From: an uncultured Prevotellaceae bacterium | GTDB lineage: Bacteria > Bacteroidota > Bacteroidia > Bacteroidales > Bacteroidaceae | DNA: 64,000 bases | Direction of reading: 5' to 3' | NCBI GenBank assembly: GCA_947169115.1 | Contig: CAMVOK010000004.1 | Location: 1-64,000, forward strand | Shown here: positions 9,328 to 17,993 of the stretch, piece by piece | Numbering within the stretch: the first letter of the stretch is position 1 | How the letters are laid out: each line of letters begins with the position of its first letter | Translations under genes and position numbers: made by a program | Notes under the pieces: generated by a model | The model's input: only the letters and a program-made list of their open reading frames with translations | The model's database searches: none | What the model was told of the DNA's origin: nothing

Positions 9328-10296
9328 ATGAAAAACAAGACTTTAATCGCACTGACAGCACTGGCAACGTCCATGGTGTCATGCTCCTCATCGAAGACGG
9401 TAGTTGTTGCGCCACAACAGCCACAAACACAAACGATAAACCTTGCTTTGATTGACAATCCGCAGGCAGACAAATATGCAAACCTCGAGTATGGCATCCG
9501 CCTTAATGTACAGGATGGCCGTGCAGACCAGCGTCTAATACAAGTCTATGATGCTTCCGCTATAAGCAAGCCTACGGTTAATGTAAATCCTGGTATCGGT
9601 TCATTCGTACCAGAAAGCATGCGTCGTTACATGCGTACTATGGGCTTCAACATGGATGCTGATGTGGCTACCGACTACCTAATGCAGGTGACAATCAAGG
9701 ATTTCCACACCGACTGGCTTTCGGGTATTGGATGGAACGGAACGGTTATCATGGAGGTGAAGGTCTTCGACCACAATCGCACAGTGGTCTATCCTGCGAC
9801 CAATGTGGCAGGCCGAGCAAATGTTTCTGGTCGTGCACAATCAGGCACACTCGCTCAACAGGCAATCAACAAGGCATACGCCAACGCGCTTGCCGATATT
9901 GACTGGGACCGCGTAGCCTATTTCCTGCATCGTGCCAATAGCCCCAAGCAAGAAGCGAACAAGCAGGTCAAGGGTGAAGGCGACACGGCATTGGAGCATA
10001 TTACAGTTCACTGGAGAATCAACTCCCGTCCTCAAGGCGCAGATGTTGAGTGGCGTGTTGTTTCACAAACTCCTGAAGTGAAGAACCAAAATGGTAATTA
10101 CCTTGAAACGACACCTGTCGAAACAACAGAAACAATTAACATCAAGGGATTAACCTACAACAACGCGGGTAATGTCCAGATTGAGATTAGATGCTCAAAG
10201 AATGGATATAATACTCAGATTAAGAAGTTTAGTTTGCTCTCAATTATCGATGACAACAATGTGAGCACAATGTTCAATTTAGTGAAAGACGAGTAA
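9328..10296 (+). CDS. YajG-like lipoprotein with C-terminal PEGA-like domain
   Basis: 322 residues; lipobox at SMVSC (Cys 19). Residues ~35-210 resemble YajG-family envelope lipoproteins (NLEYGIRLNVQDGR..., SFVPESMRRYMRTMGFNMDADVATDYLMQVTIKDF, AQQAINKAYANALADIDWDRVA). The last ~100 residues (HWRINSRPQGADVEWRVVS...TTPVET...GLTYNNAG) look like a PEGA-type surface domain. It shares a TAATG stop-start overlap with the next gene, so the two are translationally coupled. Function unknown. Confidence 0.6.
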   Translation: MKNKTLIALTALATSMVSCSSSKTVVVAPQQPQTQTINLALIDNPQADKYANLEYGIRLNVQDGRADQRLIQVYDASAISKPTVNVNPGIGSFVPESMRRYMRTMGFNMDADVATDYLMQVTIKDFHTDWLSGIGWNGTVIMEVKVFDHNRTVVYPATNVAGRANVSGRAQSGTLAQQAINKAYANALADIDWDRVAYFLHRANSPKQEANKQVKGEGDTALEHITVHWRINSRPQGADVEWRVVSQTPEVKNQNGNYLETTPVETTETINIKGLTYNNAGNVQIEIRCSKNGYNTQIKKFSLLSIIDDNNVSTMFNLVKDE

Positions 10297-10850
10297 TGAA
10301 ATACATTCTTTTAGTATTAATAACTTTATCGCCCCTCTGTACCCATGCCGACATCATTGCCACCAAGAACGGCAAGATAGAGAACGTAAAGGTAGTGTCT
10401 ATCGATGCCAAAAACGTGGTATATAAGCAAGGCGACACAGAGAAGACCATTGCTTCCTCCGAAGTGGAGGGCGTGCTCTACGATGACGGGAGATTTGTCG
10501 TTCCTCCCAGCCAACGCGAGGTTTCTGTCTCGACAGAGTCTTTACCGGATTCTGCAGACGACATCATTTCTTCCTCCGATATGCTCAAGAAAAAAGGAGA
10601 TAGGAATTTTTCTGGCTCAAAAAATTCCATGACCAGAAAGAGTAAGTGGATGCTCAAAATGGAGCAGTTGAAAATGGAAGGACAACGACGAAAGGAGCTA
10701 AGGAATCAGATACGACAGGAAATCAGGGAACAATTGAAAGCAGAAAGAGAAGAGGCAAAATCAAATTCTCTACGTTCCCAACAAGGTAAAGAATTGGAAT
10801 CGGACAAGGGTTCAACAACATCCAGACTTACCAATTACAGCAACTGGTAA
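10296..10850 (+). CDS. Secreted protein with basic coiled-coil tail, function unknown
   Basis: 184 residues. Signal peptide ends near PLCTHA; then a short beta domain (DIIATKNGKIENVKVVSIDAKNVVYKQG, residues 19-60) seen in periplasmic proteins that sense or bind small repeats. The C-terminal half (about 105-165) is a highly charged predicted coiled coil rich in K/R/E (MEQLKMEGQRRKELRNQIRQ...). The ATG overlaps the stop of the preceding gene by one base. Confidence 0.55.
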   Translation: MKYILLVLITLSPLCTHADIIATKNGKIENVKVVSIDAKNVVYKQGDTEKTIASSEVEGVLYDDGRFVVPPSQREVSVSTESLPDSADDIISSSDMLKKKGDRNFSGSKNSMTRKSKWMLKMEQLKMEGQRRKELRNQIRQEIREQLKAEREEAKSNSLRSQQGKELESDKGSTTSRLTNYSNW

Positions 10851-10880
10851 GAGGCCTGTCTCTATCCCCTCATTACAATC

Positions 10881-10915
10881 CAACAAAAGGCTACCCTGTG
10901 GGTGGCCTTTTGTTG
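10881..10915. terminator. Bidirectional terminator
   Basis: CAACAAAAGGC-TACCC-tgt-GGGTG-GCCTTTTGTTG: near-perfect hairpin with A/T-rich ends between the convergent lipoprotein trio and the glycosylase gene. Confidence 0.85.
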
Positions 10916-10929
10916 TCTACGATATGCTG

Positions 10930-11655
10930 TCAATTATATTGGAACAAACGGGTGTAGAACTCGGCTTTCTTATCGATTTTAAGTGGATAGGCGCGGCTGG
11001 TACTGGGCATGCGCCACCAACGAAGGGTGCGGCCAAAAGCCTCGCCCTTCGTGTACTCCCCTATCTTGGGCAACGGGAAGCCCAATTGTTTCTGTAACTC
11101 CTCGCTGGCCTTTCCACCCGTGGTAACAATGTCGTGGCAATGAGGCATCTGCGCCAACAGGGCAGCGACGTTTGTCGGTTCCACGATTTCCAAATGGTCA
11201 TCGGAAGCATTATCATTCAAGCGACACACACGAGTGGCCGTATCAAAAAAGGCAAGTCCCTGAGACTTACAGAAGTCGATGATGCGCTCACGGTCAAAGC
11301 GTTTCTCCCCTACCACCACGAAGTGCTGGGCATCACAAAAATGTATCAGCCCCAGGATTCGCCAGAAGTCGTTGATCCAGTTAGGATAGAAAAAGGACAT
11401 CGACCATCGCGTCCGTGGCGGTGGAAAACTGCCGAGGAACAGGATGCGCCCGTTCGAAGGCAGAAATGGTTGCAGGGGATGGGATTCGTAGGTCACTTGG
11501 TGGGTGAAGGATGAAAGGTGAAGGGTGAAGGGTGAAGGATGAAAGGTGAAGGATGAAAGGTGAAGGGTGAAAGGTGAAGGGTGTAATCGGACGCCCATAG
11601 GGCTACGCTTGCGTAGCGAAGAGGAGCAAGAAGGATTAAGAATGAACTGACTCAA
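10930..11655 (-). CDS. Uracil-DNA glycosylase superfamily protein
   Basis: DNA-repair glycosylase fold: GRILFLGSFPPPRTRWSM (residues 69-86) holds the motif-A GSFP typical of the hypoxanthine/uracil glycosylase family 6 side, followed by FFYPNWINDFWRILG and later DIVTTGGKASEEL, and RWWRMPSTSRAYP with the motif-B M-P-S-T-S. Catalytic specificity is not assignable by eye. Residues 25-52 are a tandem translation of GGTGAAGGATGAAA repeats, so the start is uncertain: ATG 11655 overlaps the upstream gene by 20 bases, ATG 11598 lies before the repeat, and GTG 11496 gives the bare domain. Confidence 0.7.
   Translation of the reverse strand: MSQFILNPSCSSSLRKRSPMGVRLHPSPFTLHLSSFTFHPSPFTLHLSSFTHQVTYESHPLQPFLPSNGRILFLGSFPPPRTRWSMSFFYPNWINDFWRILGLIHFCDAQHFVVVGEKRFDRERIIDFCKSQGLAFFDTATRVCRLNDNASDDHLEIVEPTNVAALLAQMPHCHDIVTTGGKASEELQKQLGFPLPKIGEYTKGEAFGRTLRWWRMPSTSRAYPLKIDKKAEFYTRLFQYN
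11508..11636. repeat. GGTGAAGG(AT)GAAA tandem repeats plus dispersed CTTGCGTAGCG repeat
   Basis: About nine imperfect 7-14 bp units of the GGTGAAGG / GGATGAAA type (11508-11583) are followed by GTAATCGG...GCTACGCTTGCGTAGCG AAGAGGAGCAAGAAGG (11583-11634), a repeat with relatives at 52906 and 55868. The block lies within the 5' part of the glycosylase frame. Confidence 0.75.
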
Positions 11656-12676
11656 GCGCCTTGGAGAGCACTTGCAAGTCTTCCTCCGTCGTGGCCCAAC
11701 TGGTAACGAAACGACAGAGGGTATGGGTGTTGTCCAATGGCTCCCAAGTCTCGAAGAGAACGTGCTTCATCAGTTCGTCCATCTGAGCATTCTCCAGCAC
11801 GACAAACTGTTGGTTTGTGGGAGACGGTTTCAACTCATAGCCGTGCGAATGGAAGATATCCCTAAGTTTCATCGCCATATCTATTGCATGACGGCCGATG
11901 CAGAAATAAAGCCCGTCGGTAAACAGCGCATCGAACTGCACGCCTGCCAGTCGACTCTTGGCCAGCAGGGCACCATGTGCCTTCACATGGGGGAAGAATC
12001 CCTGCGGTGCTCCTTTCGGGAATACTACCGCCTCGCCACACAAGGCACCACACTTAGTGCCACCAATGTAGAAGGCATCACAGTGACGGGCCAACCACGA
12101 AAGGTCTAAATCGCACCCTTTGGCCATCAGCCCATAGGCCAGTCGTGCACCATCGACGTACAGCGACATTTTGCATTCACGACAAACATCGTATATAGCC
12201 TCCAGCTCTTCCTTATTATATATAGTGCCCAATTCCGTGGGCATCGTCACGTACACCATACCAGGCACCGCCATGTGCTCCCATGTGGAGTCAGCAAAGA
12301 ATCGATGAAGGTACGCACGAAGGTCATTAGCCTCCATCCGTCCCTCATGCGAAGGCAGAGGTATCACCTTGTGTCCGCTTGCCTCAATAGCTCCCGATTC
12401 GTGCACATTGATGTGTGCCGTCTCCACGGCAATCACGGCCTGATAGGGACGAAGCATGGCATCAATGACCGTAGCGTTTGCCTGTGTCCCACCTACGAGA
12501 AAATAGATGTCTGCCTCGGGACAGTCACAAGCCTCGCGTATCTTCGTCCTCGCGCTTTCGCTCCACACGTCGTAACCATACGAAGCACTCTGTTCCGGGT
12601 TTGTCTCCACCAATCGGCGTAGAACCTCTGGATGCGCCCCGTTGTTATAATCGCTTTCAAAAGAAGGTATATTCAT
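11636..12676 (-). CDS. Threonine aldolase-like PLP enzyme (beta-eliminating lyase family)
   Basis: Fold-type I PLP enzyme, related to low-specificity L-threonine aldolases (threonine to glycine plus acetaldehyde). Motifs: FESDYNNGAHPEVL at the N-terminus, VGGTQANATVIDA, AVETAHINVHESGAIE (the aldolase His region), YVDGARLAYGL (PLP-ring Asp) and YIGGTKCGALCGEAVVF with the Schiff-base Lys. I set the start at ATG 12676, where family homology begins; codons upstream to 12736 overlap the promoter. Length ~346 residues is normal. A beta-eliminating lyase activity on other amino acids is possible. Confidence 0.85.
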   Translation of the reverse strand: MNIPSFESDYNNGAHPEVLRRLVETNPEQSASYGYDVWSESARTKIREACDCPEADIYFLVGGTQANATVIDAMLRPYQAVIAVETAHINVHESGAIEASGHKVIPLPSHEGRMEANDLRAYLHRFFADSTWEHMAVPGMVYVTMPTELGTIYNKEELEAIYDVCRECKMSLYVDGARLAYGLMAKGCDLDLSWLARHCDAFYIGGTKCGALCGEAVVFPKGAPQGFFPHVKAHGALLAKSRLAGVQFDALFTDGLYFCIGRHAIDMAMKLRDIFHSHGYELKPSPTNQQFVVLENAQMDELMKHVLFETWEPLDNTHTLCRFVTSWATTEEDLQVLSKALESVHS

Positions 12677-12697
12677 AACACACTGACTATTCGCATG

Positions 12698-12705
12698 CAA
12701 AGATA
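12698..12705 (-). promoter_or_regulatory. -7 box of the threonine-aldolase-like gene
   Basis: Minus-strand TATCTTTG, exact TAnnTTTG match, 22 bases before the ATG at 12676; no well-spaced TTTG. Confidence 0.5.
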
Positions 12706-12830
12706 CAAAAAGCATCTCAAATAGCCGGGGGTACATAAAAAATATTTGTCACAAGCGGCATAAAGAGCAGCGAATATATAGGTATTGGCAAGCTTTTTGT
12801 TAGATAATTTTTGTATAAATATGTAATGTT

Positions 12831-13436
12831 ATGAGCAAAGAAGAAAAGAAAATAGAAGAAGAGTTGGTTGATACGGAGAGCACAGAGCAAACCGAGAACA
12901 ACGAGGAAGCTAAGGCCGAAAGCACCGAAACGGGAACCACCGAGGCCGAAGACCCAAAGGAGGAAACCATCGAAGATAAGTTGGCATTGGCAGAGGCACG
13001 CATTGCGGAACTGGAGAAGGAGCGCTTGTACAAGCAGGCGGAGTTTGACAACTTCCGCAAGCGCATCATCAAGGAGAAGGCCGAGCTTATCTTGAACGGC
13101 GGTCGCAAGGTGTTGGAAGCCATGTTGCCCGTCATCGATGACTTGGAGCGTGCCCTCGCCCACATGGGTGACACAGAGAAGACAGAGAACTCAGCCAACG
13201 CCCTACGTGAGGGTGTTGAACTAATCTACAAGAAGTTCCTGAAGGTGATGGAGGCACAGGGCGTCACACAGATGAAGACCGAAGGTGCAGACTTCAACAC
13301 CGACTTCCACGAGGCCGTCACCCAGTTCCCCGCTCCGTCGGACGAACTGAAAGGCAAGGTTATCGACTGCACCGAGAAAGGCTACATGTTGAACGACACC
13401 GTACTAAGATTTGCAAAGGTAGTAGTGGGAATCTAA
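12831..13436 (+). CDS. grpE: Nucleotide exchange factor GrpE
   Basis: Releases ADP from DnaK in the Hsp70 cycle. The 201-residue protein has an acidic disordered N-terminus (residues 1-48, rich in E/T), a coiled coil, the signature YKQAEFDNFRKRIIKE (about 68-83), LPVIDDLERAL, and the C-terminal beta-wing with FNTDFHEAVTQFP and GYMLNDTVLRFAKVVV. dnaJ follows after one palindromic element, so the pair is a chaperone operon; dnaK is elsewhere. Confidence 0.95.
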   Translation: MSKEEKKIEEELVDTESTEQTENNEEAKAESTETGTTEAEDPKEETIEDKLALAEARIAELEKERLYKQAEFDNFRKRIIKEKAELILNGGRKVLEAMLPVIDDLERALAHMGDTEKTENSANALREGVELIYKKFLKVMEAQGVTQMKTEGADFNTDFHEAVTQFPAPSDELKGKVIDCTEKGYMLNDTVLRFAKVVVGI

Positions 13437-13572
13437 AGACCCCACCCCCAATCCCCTCCCGAGGGAGGGGCGTATATAGCGAAAGAGGAATAAAAACATC
13501 ATCAAAATAACAAACATGCCTCCAAGACATTATACTCCCTCCCCTCGGGGAGGGCATGGGAAGGGGGTCGAT
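13437..13572. repeat. Paired palindromic element between grpE and dnaJ
   Basis: First arm CCCCTCCCGAGGGAGGGG right after the grpE stop, second arm CCCTCCCCTCGGGGAGGG then GGGAAGGGGGTCG, 8-10 bases before the dnaJ ATG at 13580. Same layout as at 5936. Confidence 0.85.
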
Positions 13573-13579
13573 TAGTATT

Positions 13580-14749
13580 ATGGCAAAGAGAGACTATTAT
13601 GAAGTGCTGGGCGTGCAGAAGAACGCCACACCGCAAGAGATAAAGGCCGCCTACAAGAAGATGGCCATCAAGTACCACCCTGACCGCAATCCCGGCAACA
13701 AAGAAGCTGAGGAGAAGTTCAAGGAGGCCGCCGAGGCATACGATGTGCTCCACGACGAGCAGAAGCGTGCCCGCTACGACCAGTTTGGTCACGAAGGACT
13801 GAACGGCATGGGTGGCGGTTTCAGCGGAGGCGGCATGAACATGGACGACATCTTCTCGATGTTCGGCGATATATTTGGCGGACGCATGGGAGGCGGCGGT
13901 TTCGGATTCGACTTTGGAGGATTCGGAGGCGGCGGTAGTCGTGGAGGCCAACAAGTCTATCGCGGCAGCGACCTGCGACTGAAAGTGAGCCTGACACTGA
14001 ATGAAGTAGCAACGGGCGTAACCAAGAAGTTCAAGGTTCGCAAAAACATCACCTGCGACCACTGTCATGGCAGCGGTTCTGAGGACGGACAGACACAGAC
14101 CTGCCCAACCTGCGGCGGCAAGGGATATACGGTACGTACCGTCAACTCCATGTTCGGACGCATGCAAACCCAACAAGCCTGTCCCACCTGCGGTGGCGAG
14201 GGGCACACCATCAAGAATAAGTGTACAAAGTGCCATGGCGAGGGCGTCGTAACGGGCGAGGAAGTTGTGGAAGTGAAGATTCCTGCTGGTGTGGCCGACG
14301 GCATGGTAGTAACCGTACCTGGCAAGGGGAATGTCGGCAAGCACAATGGTGTGGCTGGTGACATTCAGGTGTTCATCGAGGTACAGCAGCACAAGGAGTT
14401 CGTACGCGAAGAACAAAACCTCGTCTATAACCTCCTACTCGATGTGCCCACCGCAACATTGGGCGGCACGGTGGAGATTCCCACACTCGACGGTAAGGCC
14501 CGCATCAAGATAGAACCTGGCACACAACCCGGCAAGGTAGTACGCCTGCGCGGCAAAGGACTGCCCGCCGTACAAGGATATGGATATGGCTACGGCGACC
14601 TCATTGTACACATCAGCGTTTACATCCCCGAAACCCTCACCCGCGACGAGAAGCAGGCCATGGAACAATTCGCGAAAAGCGATAACTTCCGCCCCTCGGA
14701 GTCATGCCGTAGCAAGATATTTGAGAAGTTCAAGTCCTTCTTTAATTGA
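13580..14749 (+). CDS. dnaJ: Chaperone DnaJ
   Basis: Hsp40 co-chaperone that stimulates DnaK. J domain residues 1-70 with YHPD; Gly/Phe/Met-rich linker (about 75-125); zinc-finger domain with four CxxCxGxG-type repeats ([32 protein letters not shown]), then the substrate-binding C-terminal domain with [15 protein letters not shown]. Start set at ATG 13580 ([11 protein letters not shown]); an in-frame ATG eight codons upstream lies in the palindromic repeat. Confidence 0.96.
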   Translation: MAKRDYYEVLGVQKNATPQEIKAAYKKMAIKYHPDRNPGNKEAEEKFKEAAEAYDVLHDEQKRARYDQFGHEGLNGMGGGFSGGGMNMDDIFSMFGDIFGGRMGGGGFGFDFGGFGGGGSRGGQQVYRGSDLRLKVSLTLNEVATGVTKKFKVRKNITCDHCHGSGSEDGQTQTCPTCGGKGYTVRTVNSMFGRMQTQQACPTCGGEGHTIKNKCTKCHGEGVVTGEEVVEVKIPAGVADGMVVTVPGKGNVGKHNGVAGDIQVFIEVQQHKEFVREEQNLVYNLLLDVPTATLGGTVEIPTLDGKARIKIEPGTQPGKVVRLRGKGLPAVQGYGYGYGDLIVHISVYIPETLTRDEKQAMEQFAKSDNFRPSESCRSKIFEKFKSFFN

Positions 14750-14844
14750 CCCCTTCCCCAATCCCTCCCCGAGGGAAGGGCGTATCTACGGAAAAAGATT
14801 AACATGTAGGGACGCGACATGTCGCGTCCGCCAAATTTGAGATA
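14750..14844. repeat. Half palindromic element plus a 20-bp perfect palindrome
   Basis: CCCCTTCCCC...TCCCTCCCCGAGGGAAGGG after the dnaJ stop, then the perfect palindrome GGACGCGACATGTCGCGTCC at 14811-14830, a different mobile or regulatory repeat that here takes the place of the usual second arm, 15 bases before folC. Confidence 0.75.
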
Positions 14845-16308
14845 ATGACAAGGAACGCACAAGAGGGAAACTTACCTACTCCCCTCCCTCGGGCAACTGG
14901 GATTTCATACTCAGAGGCTATAAATTACCTCTTCAACGTCGCCCCATTGTTCCAAAACATTGGGGCGGGTGCTTATAAGGAGGGATTATCAAACACACGG
15001 GCTCTCGATGAACATTTCGGCCACCCCCATCGTGCCTACAAGACTATTCATGTGGCTGGCACCAACGGCAAAGGTTCGGTCAGCCACACCTTGGCAGCCA
15101 TCCTGCAATCGGCTGGTTATAAGGTGGGCCTTTATACCAGCCCCCACCTTGTAGATTTTCGTGAAAGGATTCGTGTCAACGGCAAGATGATACCTGAGCA
15201 GCGCGTCATCGACTTCGTGGAACAGGAACGCTCGTTCTTCGAACCATTGCATCCTTCATTCTTTGAGTTGGCAACAGCATTGGCTTTTCAGTATTTCAAG
15301 GAACAGCAAGTCGATATTGCCGTCATCGAGGTAGGCCTTGGCGGTCGCCTCGATTGCACCAACATCATCACCCCCATCCTCTCCGTCATCACCAACATCA
15401 GCTTCGACCATACCCAGTTCCTCGGCAATACATTAGAAGAAATTGCACGAGAGAAGGCCGGCATCATCAAACCCAATGTTCCTGTAGTCATTGGTGAGAC
15501 GAACGGACACACAGAAGTGCAAAATGTATTTATAAATAAAGCACTGGAAACCAAATCTCAAACAGTTTTTGCTAACGAAGAAGATGAAGTTATAAGTTGG
15601 AAAGACGGCATCTGCGAAACGCGCCATTTCGGCACTATCGAAACTGAACTTCGCGGCCTTTGTCAGGAGAAAAACACACGGACGATTCTGGCGGCAGTTG
15701 AGCAATTCACAATTTACAATTTACAATTCACAATACCTAATGAGGCTATTAGGCATGGCTTTGCTCATGTCTGCGAACTCACAGGGCTAATGGGACGCTG
15801 GCAGAAGATTCAGGACAACCCCACCGTTGTCTGCGACACGGGCCACAACCCGGCAGGTCTCCAATACATTGCAGAACAGTTGAAGACAATGCATAATTCA
15901 CAATGCATAATGCATAATAAGCCCTCCGACACGAAAAAAGACGAAGAAAAGGCACAGTCCGATAATTATGAATTATGCATTAAGAATTATGCATTAAGAA
16001 TTGTCCTCGGCATGGTCGCCGACAAGGACGTCCGTGGTTCACTATCCCTTTTCCCGAAAGAGGCCACTTACTACTTCACGCAAGCCTCCGTGAAACGAGC
16101 CATGCCCGCCAAGGAAATTGCAGCATTGGGACATGAGTTGGGGCTGCAATCATCCCCCCATGGGGAGAACGTGGGAAGCTTCTACCCCACCGTCGCCGAA
16201 GCCTATCAGGCCGCCCTCCGCGATGCCTCGCCCAAGGACTTCATCTTCGTGGGCGGTTCCACCTTCATTGTGGCCGACCTGCTTTCATACCTACAACCGA
16301 CATCATAG
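14845..16308 (+). CDS. folC: Folylpolyglutamate synthase / dihydrofolate synthase
   Basis: Adds glutamate to dihydropteroate and tetrahydrofolates. Motifs: AGTNGKGSVSH P-loop (71-81), YTSPHLVDFRERI (98-110), VGLGGRLDCTNI (163-174), SFDHTQFLG with the metal/ATP His, EKAGIIKP (203-210), CDTGHNPAG in the C-terminal Mur-ligase domain. Three stretches look foreign: residues 10-18 (LPTPLPRAT, palindrome-derived), 288-297 (FTIYNLQFTI, from CAATTTA repeats) and about 349-385 (from GCATAATTCA and AATTATGCATT repeats). They keep the frame and lie between conserved blocks; 487 residues is longer than the usual ~430. Confidence 0.92.
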   Translation: MTRNAQEGNLPTPLPRATGISYSEAINYLFNVAPLFQNIGAGAYKEGLSNTRALDEHFGHPHRAYKTIHVAGTNGKGSVSHTLAAILQSAGYKVGLYTSPHLVDFRERIRVNGKMIPEQRVIDFVEQERSFFEPLHPSFFELATALAFQYFKEQQVDIAVIEVGLGGRLDCTNIITPILSVITNISFDHTQFLGNTLEEIAREKAGIIKPNVPVVIGETNGHTEVQNVFINKALETKSQTVFANEEDEVISWKDGICETRHFGTIETELRGLCQEKNTRTILAAVEQFTIYNLQFTIPNEAIRHGFAHVCELTGLMGRWQKIQDNPTVVCDTGHNPAGLQYIAEQLKTMHNSQCIMHNKPSDTKKDEEKAQSDNYELCIKNYALRIVLGMVADKDVRGSLSLFPKEATYYFTQASVKRAMPAKEIAALGHELGLQSSPHGENVGSFYPTVAEAYQAALRDASPKDFIFVGGSTFIVADLLSYLQPTS

Positions 16309-16378
16309 AAAACTGAGATAAAGGCGAGTTATCCTTCGAATAAAGAAGGCATTTGCATTAGCATATTTTTTCTTCAGT

Positions 16379-16487
16379 TTGTGACATTGATGTCACAAAA
16401 CGAAACGCCCTTATGATCCGACTTGTGACTGTATATGTCACAAACCTAAATTCCCTTATGCCTCGAGTTGTGACATTGGTGTCACAA
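16379..16487. repeat. Three TTGTGAC...GTCACAA palindromes on a 44-45 bp tandem unit
   Basis: Sites at 16379-16398, 16423-16443 and 16468-16487, each TTGTGAC-N6/7-GTCACAA, starts 44 and 45 bases apart. The spacer also repeats (CAAA...CCCTTATG...CGA). The array lies between the convergent folC and acyltransferase genes. Confidence 0.8.
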
Positions 16488-16554
16488 ACAAGAGGCGTAA
16501 TTTGTGGTTGGCGAGGCGGTTAATTCTTTCCCTTCCTGACTAAGTCAGTTATTC

Positions 16555-17667
16555 TTATTTCCCCATCATCCATTTTCTATTCCCTATCGATTGACATAGT
16601 CTGTTAATCAATAAAAGCGACAGGAGAGGCAAAGTCACACCTATTAAAAAATATGCGACCCACCATCCCTTATCCGAGTATTCCGAAATAACAGGGAACA
16701 TGGTAAGATAATATTCTGGTAAATGATAAATGCGAATAATAACGAATGCCACCAGCTTGAAGCATACGAAATGCCATGTAAGAATCGTTAAGGTGTTATT
16801 GCCGATATAGTTTATAACTTTTGAGAACATACTTTCCTCTTTAACAAGAGTCCAAGGAAGGCTATACATCACCCATATTCCCAACAACGCCGTACAAATA
16901 TATAACGGAATCTGCAAAGTCTGACCTTGGTAAAAATAGTTAGCAGGTTCCAAGCGCCAGTGAAATCCGCCATATATAACCAAAGAAAAAGCAAGTACAC
17001 TTTGCCACCATCTAAACTTTCTCACCCCATACGTCGAAAACAATCTACCCAAAAAGAAAAAGATGGCAGCCATTAAAGTTCGGGGAAATAACACTCCCAC
17101 ATAACAACGCATATATTCATTTGTGAACATCATCAGGCCCAATAAAACGCCAACACATACAACATCTATAAAATAACCATAAGTCACAGGATAACGTGCC
17201 TTTATCCTATTGCTGAAATATATTATCATATAAGCAATCAGAGCTCCCCAAAGCAAAGCATGCATAAACCAGTAACCTCCCAACAGTTGCTCATGACCAG
17301 ACATGTCAAAAAGAATGTCAAAAATCCGGACAAGATATTCAGGAGCGTAATATAGCCCATCATTACTTTGTGCACCACAATCGGCTCCATAAAAGTGTAT
17401 AGAAACAAAGAGATTATGGCAAAAAAGGAAAATCAAACTCCATTTAACATATGGCCACCAAATTCCCTTAAAGCGTCTGAACACAAAAGTCCCAGTTAAC
17501 GTTAAATACTTCTCCTTAAAACAGAATCCTGATAAGAAAAAGAACAAAGGCATATGGAACATATAAATGGTCTGCGTGACATAAAGCATGCCATCTCCAC
17601 AACTATGTCCCAGCACCATTAGCATGATAGCCAAGGCCTTACAATATGTAACTTCGTGTTTCATCAT
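16555..17667 (-). CDS. Membrane acyltransferase (acyltransferase 3 / COG3594-like)
   Basis: 370 residues with about ten membrane segments. The N-terminus KALAIMLMVLGHS carries the acyltransferase-3 catalytic His region, followed by IYMFHMPLFFFLSGF and the basic loop RRFKGIWWPYVKW, and NNTLTILTWHFVCFKL in the C-terminal part. Such enzymes O-acetylate cell-surface sugars; a substrate cannot be deduced. The gene is clearly more AT-rich than its neighbours, suggesting acquisition. It has its own near-consensus promoter. Confidence 0.75.
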   Translation of the reverse strand: MMKHEVTYCKALAIMLMVLGHSCGDGMLYVTQTIYMFHMPLFFFLSGFCFKEKYLTLTGTFVFRRFKGIWWPYVKWSLIFLFCHNLFVSIHFYGADCGAQSNDGLYYAPEYLVRIFDILFDMSGHEQLLGGYWFMHALLWGALIAYMIIYFSNRIKARYPVTYGYFIDVVCVGVLLGLMMFTNEYMRCYVGVLFPRTLMAAIFFFLGRLFSTYGVRKFRWWQSVLAFSLVIYGGFHWRLEPANYFYQGQTLQIPLYICTALLGIWVMYSLPWTLVKEESMFSKVINYIGNNTLTILTWHFVCFKLVAFVIIRIYHLPEYYLTMFPVISEYSDKGWWVAYFLIGVTLPLLSLLLINRLCQSIGNRKWMMGK

Positions 17668-17734
17668 CTATCACACAGATTTAATGCAGATTAGAAATTA
17701 TATGGATAGGCATACTTTTGCCACATATCCGCCA

Positions 17735-17766
17735 CAAAGATAAATCTTTTTGGAACTATAAACAAA
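17735..17766 (-). promoter_or_regulatory. Promoter of the acyltransferase gene
   Basis: Minus strand TTTG (17766-17763), 20 bases, TATCTTTG (17742-17735), 68 bases before the ATG. A second TATCTTTG -7 box lies at 17823-17816. The rest of the 326-base gap (17668-17993) holds only this and the galM promoter. Confidence 0.65.
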
Positions 17767-17928
17767 GACTTGTTCCATTAAATCTCTTTGTGTATAGCAT
17801 TTTCTACAAAGATACGAGAAAGGTACAATTGCAGATTACTCATACCCAACAAAAACAGGCATCGACTATAAGCAAACCATAATTTTATAAAAATAGATTA
17901 AAGTTTCATACTTTTTTCGCTCTAATCG

Positions 17929-17959
17929 TTGCAAGGTTCAAAGTTTTTCCGTAAGTTTG
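17929..17959 (+). promoter_or_regulatory. Promoter of the galactose operon
   Basis: TTG (17929-17931), 20 bases, TAAGTTTG (17952-17959), 35 bases before the galM ATG at 17994. Confidence 0.65.
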
Positions 17960-17993
17960 CGATTGCATTGATTAACTTTAAACCTTAATAACG

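Noticed and set aside
16379..16487. TTGTGAC-N6-GTCACAA sites as CRP operators
   Set aside because: The CRP half-sites TGTGA/TCACA would be 8 bases apart instead of 6, and there is no promoter between these convergent genes.
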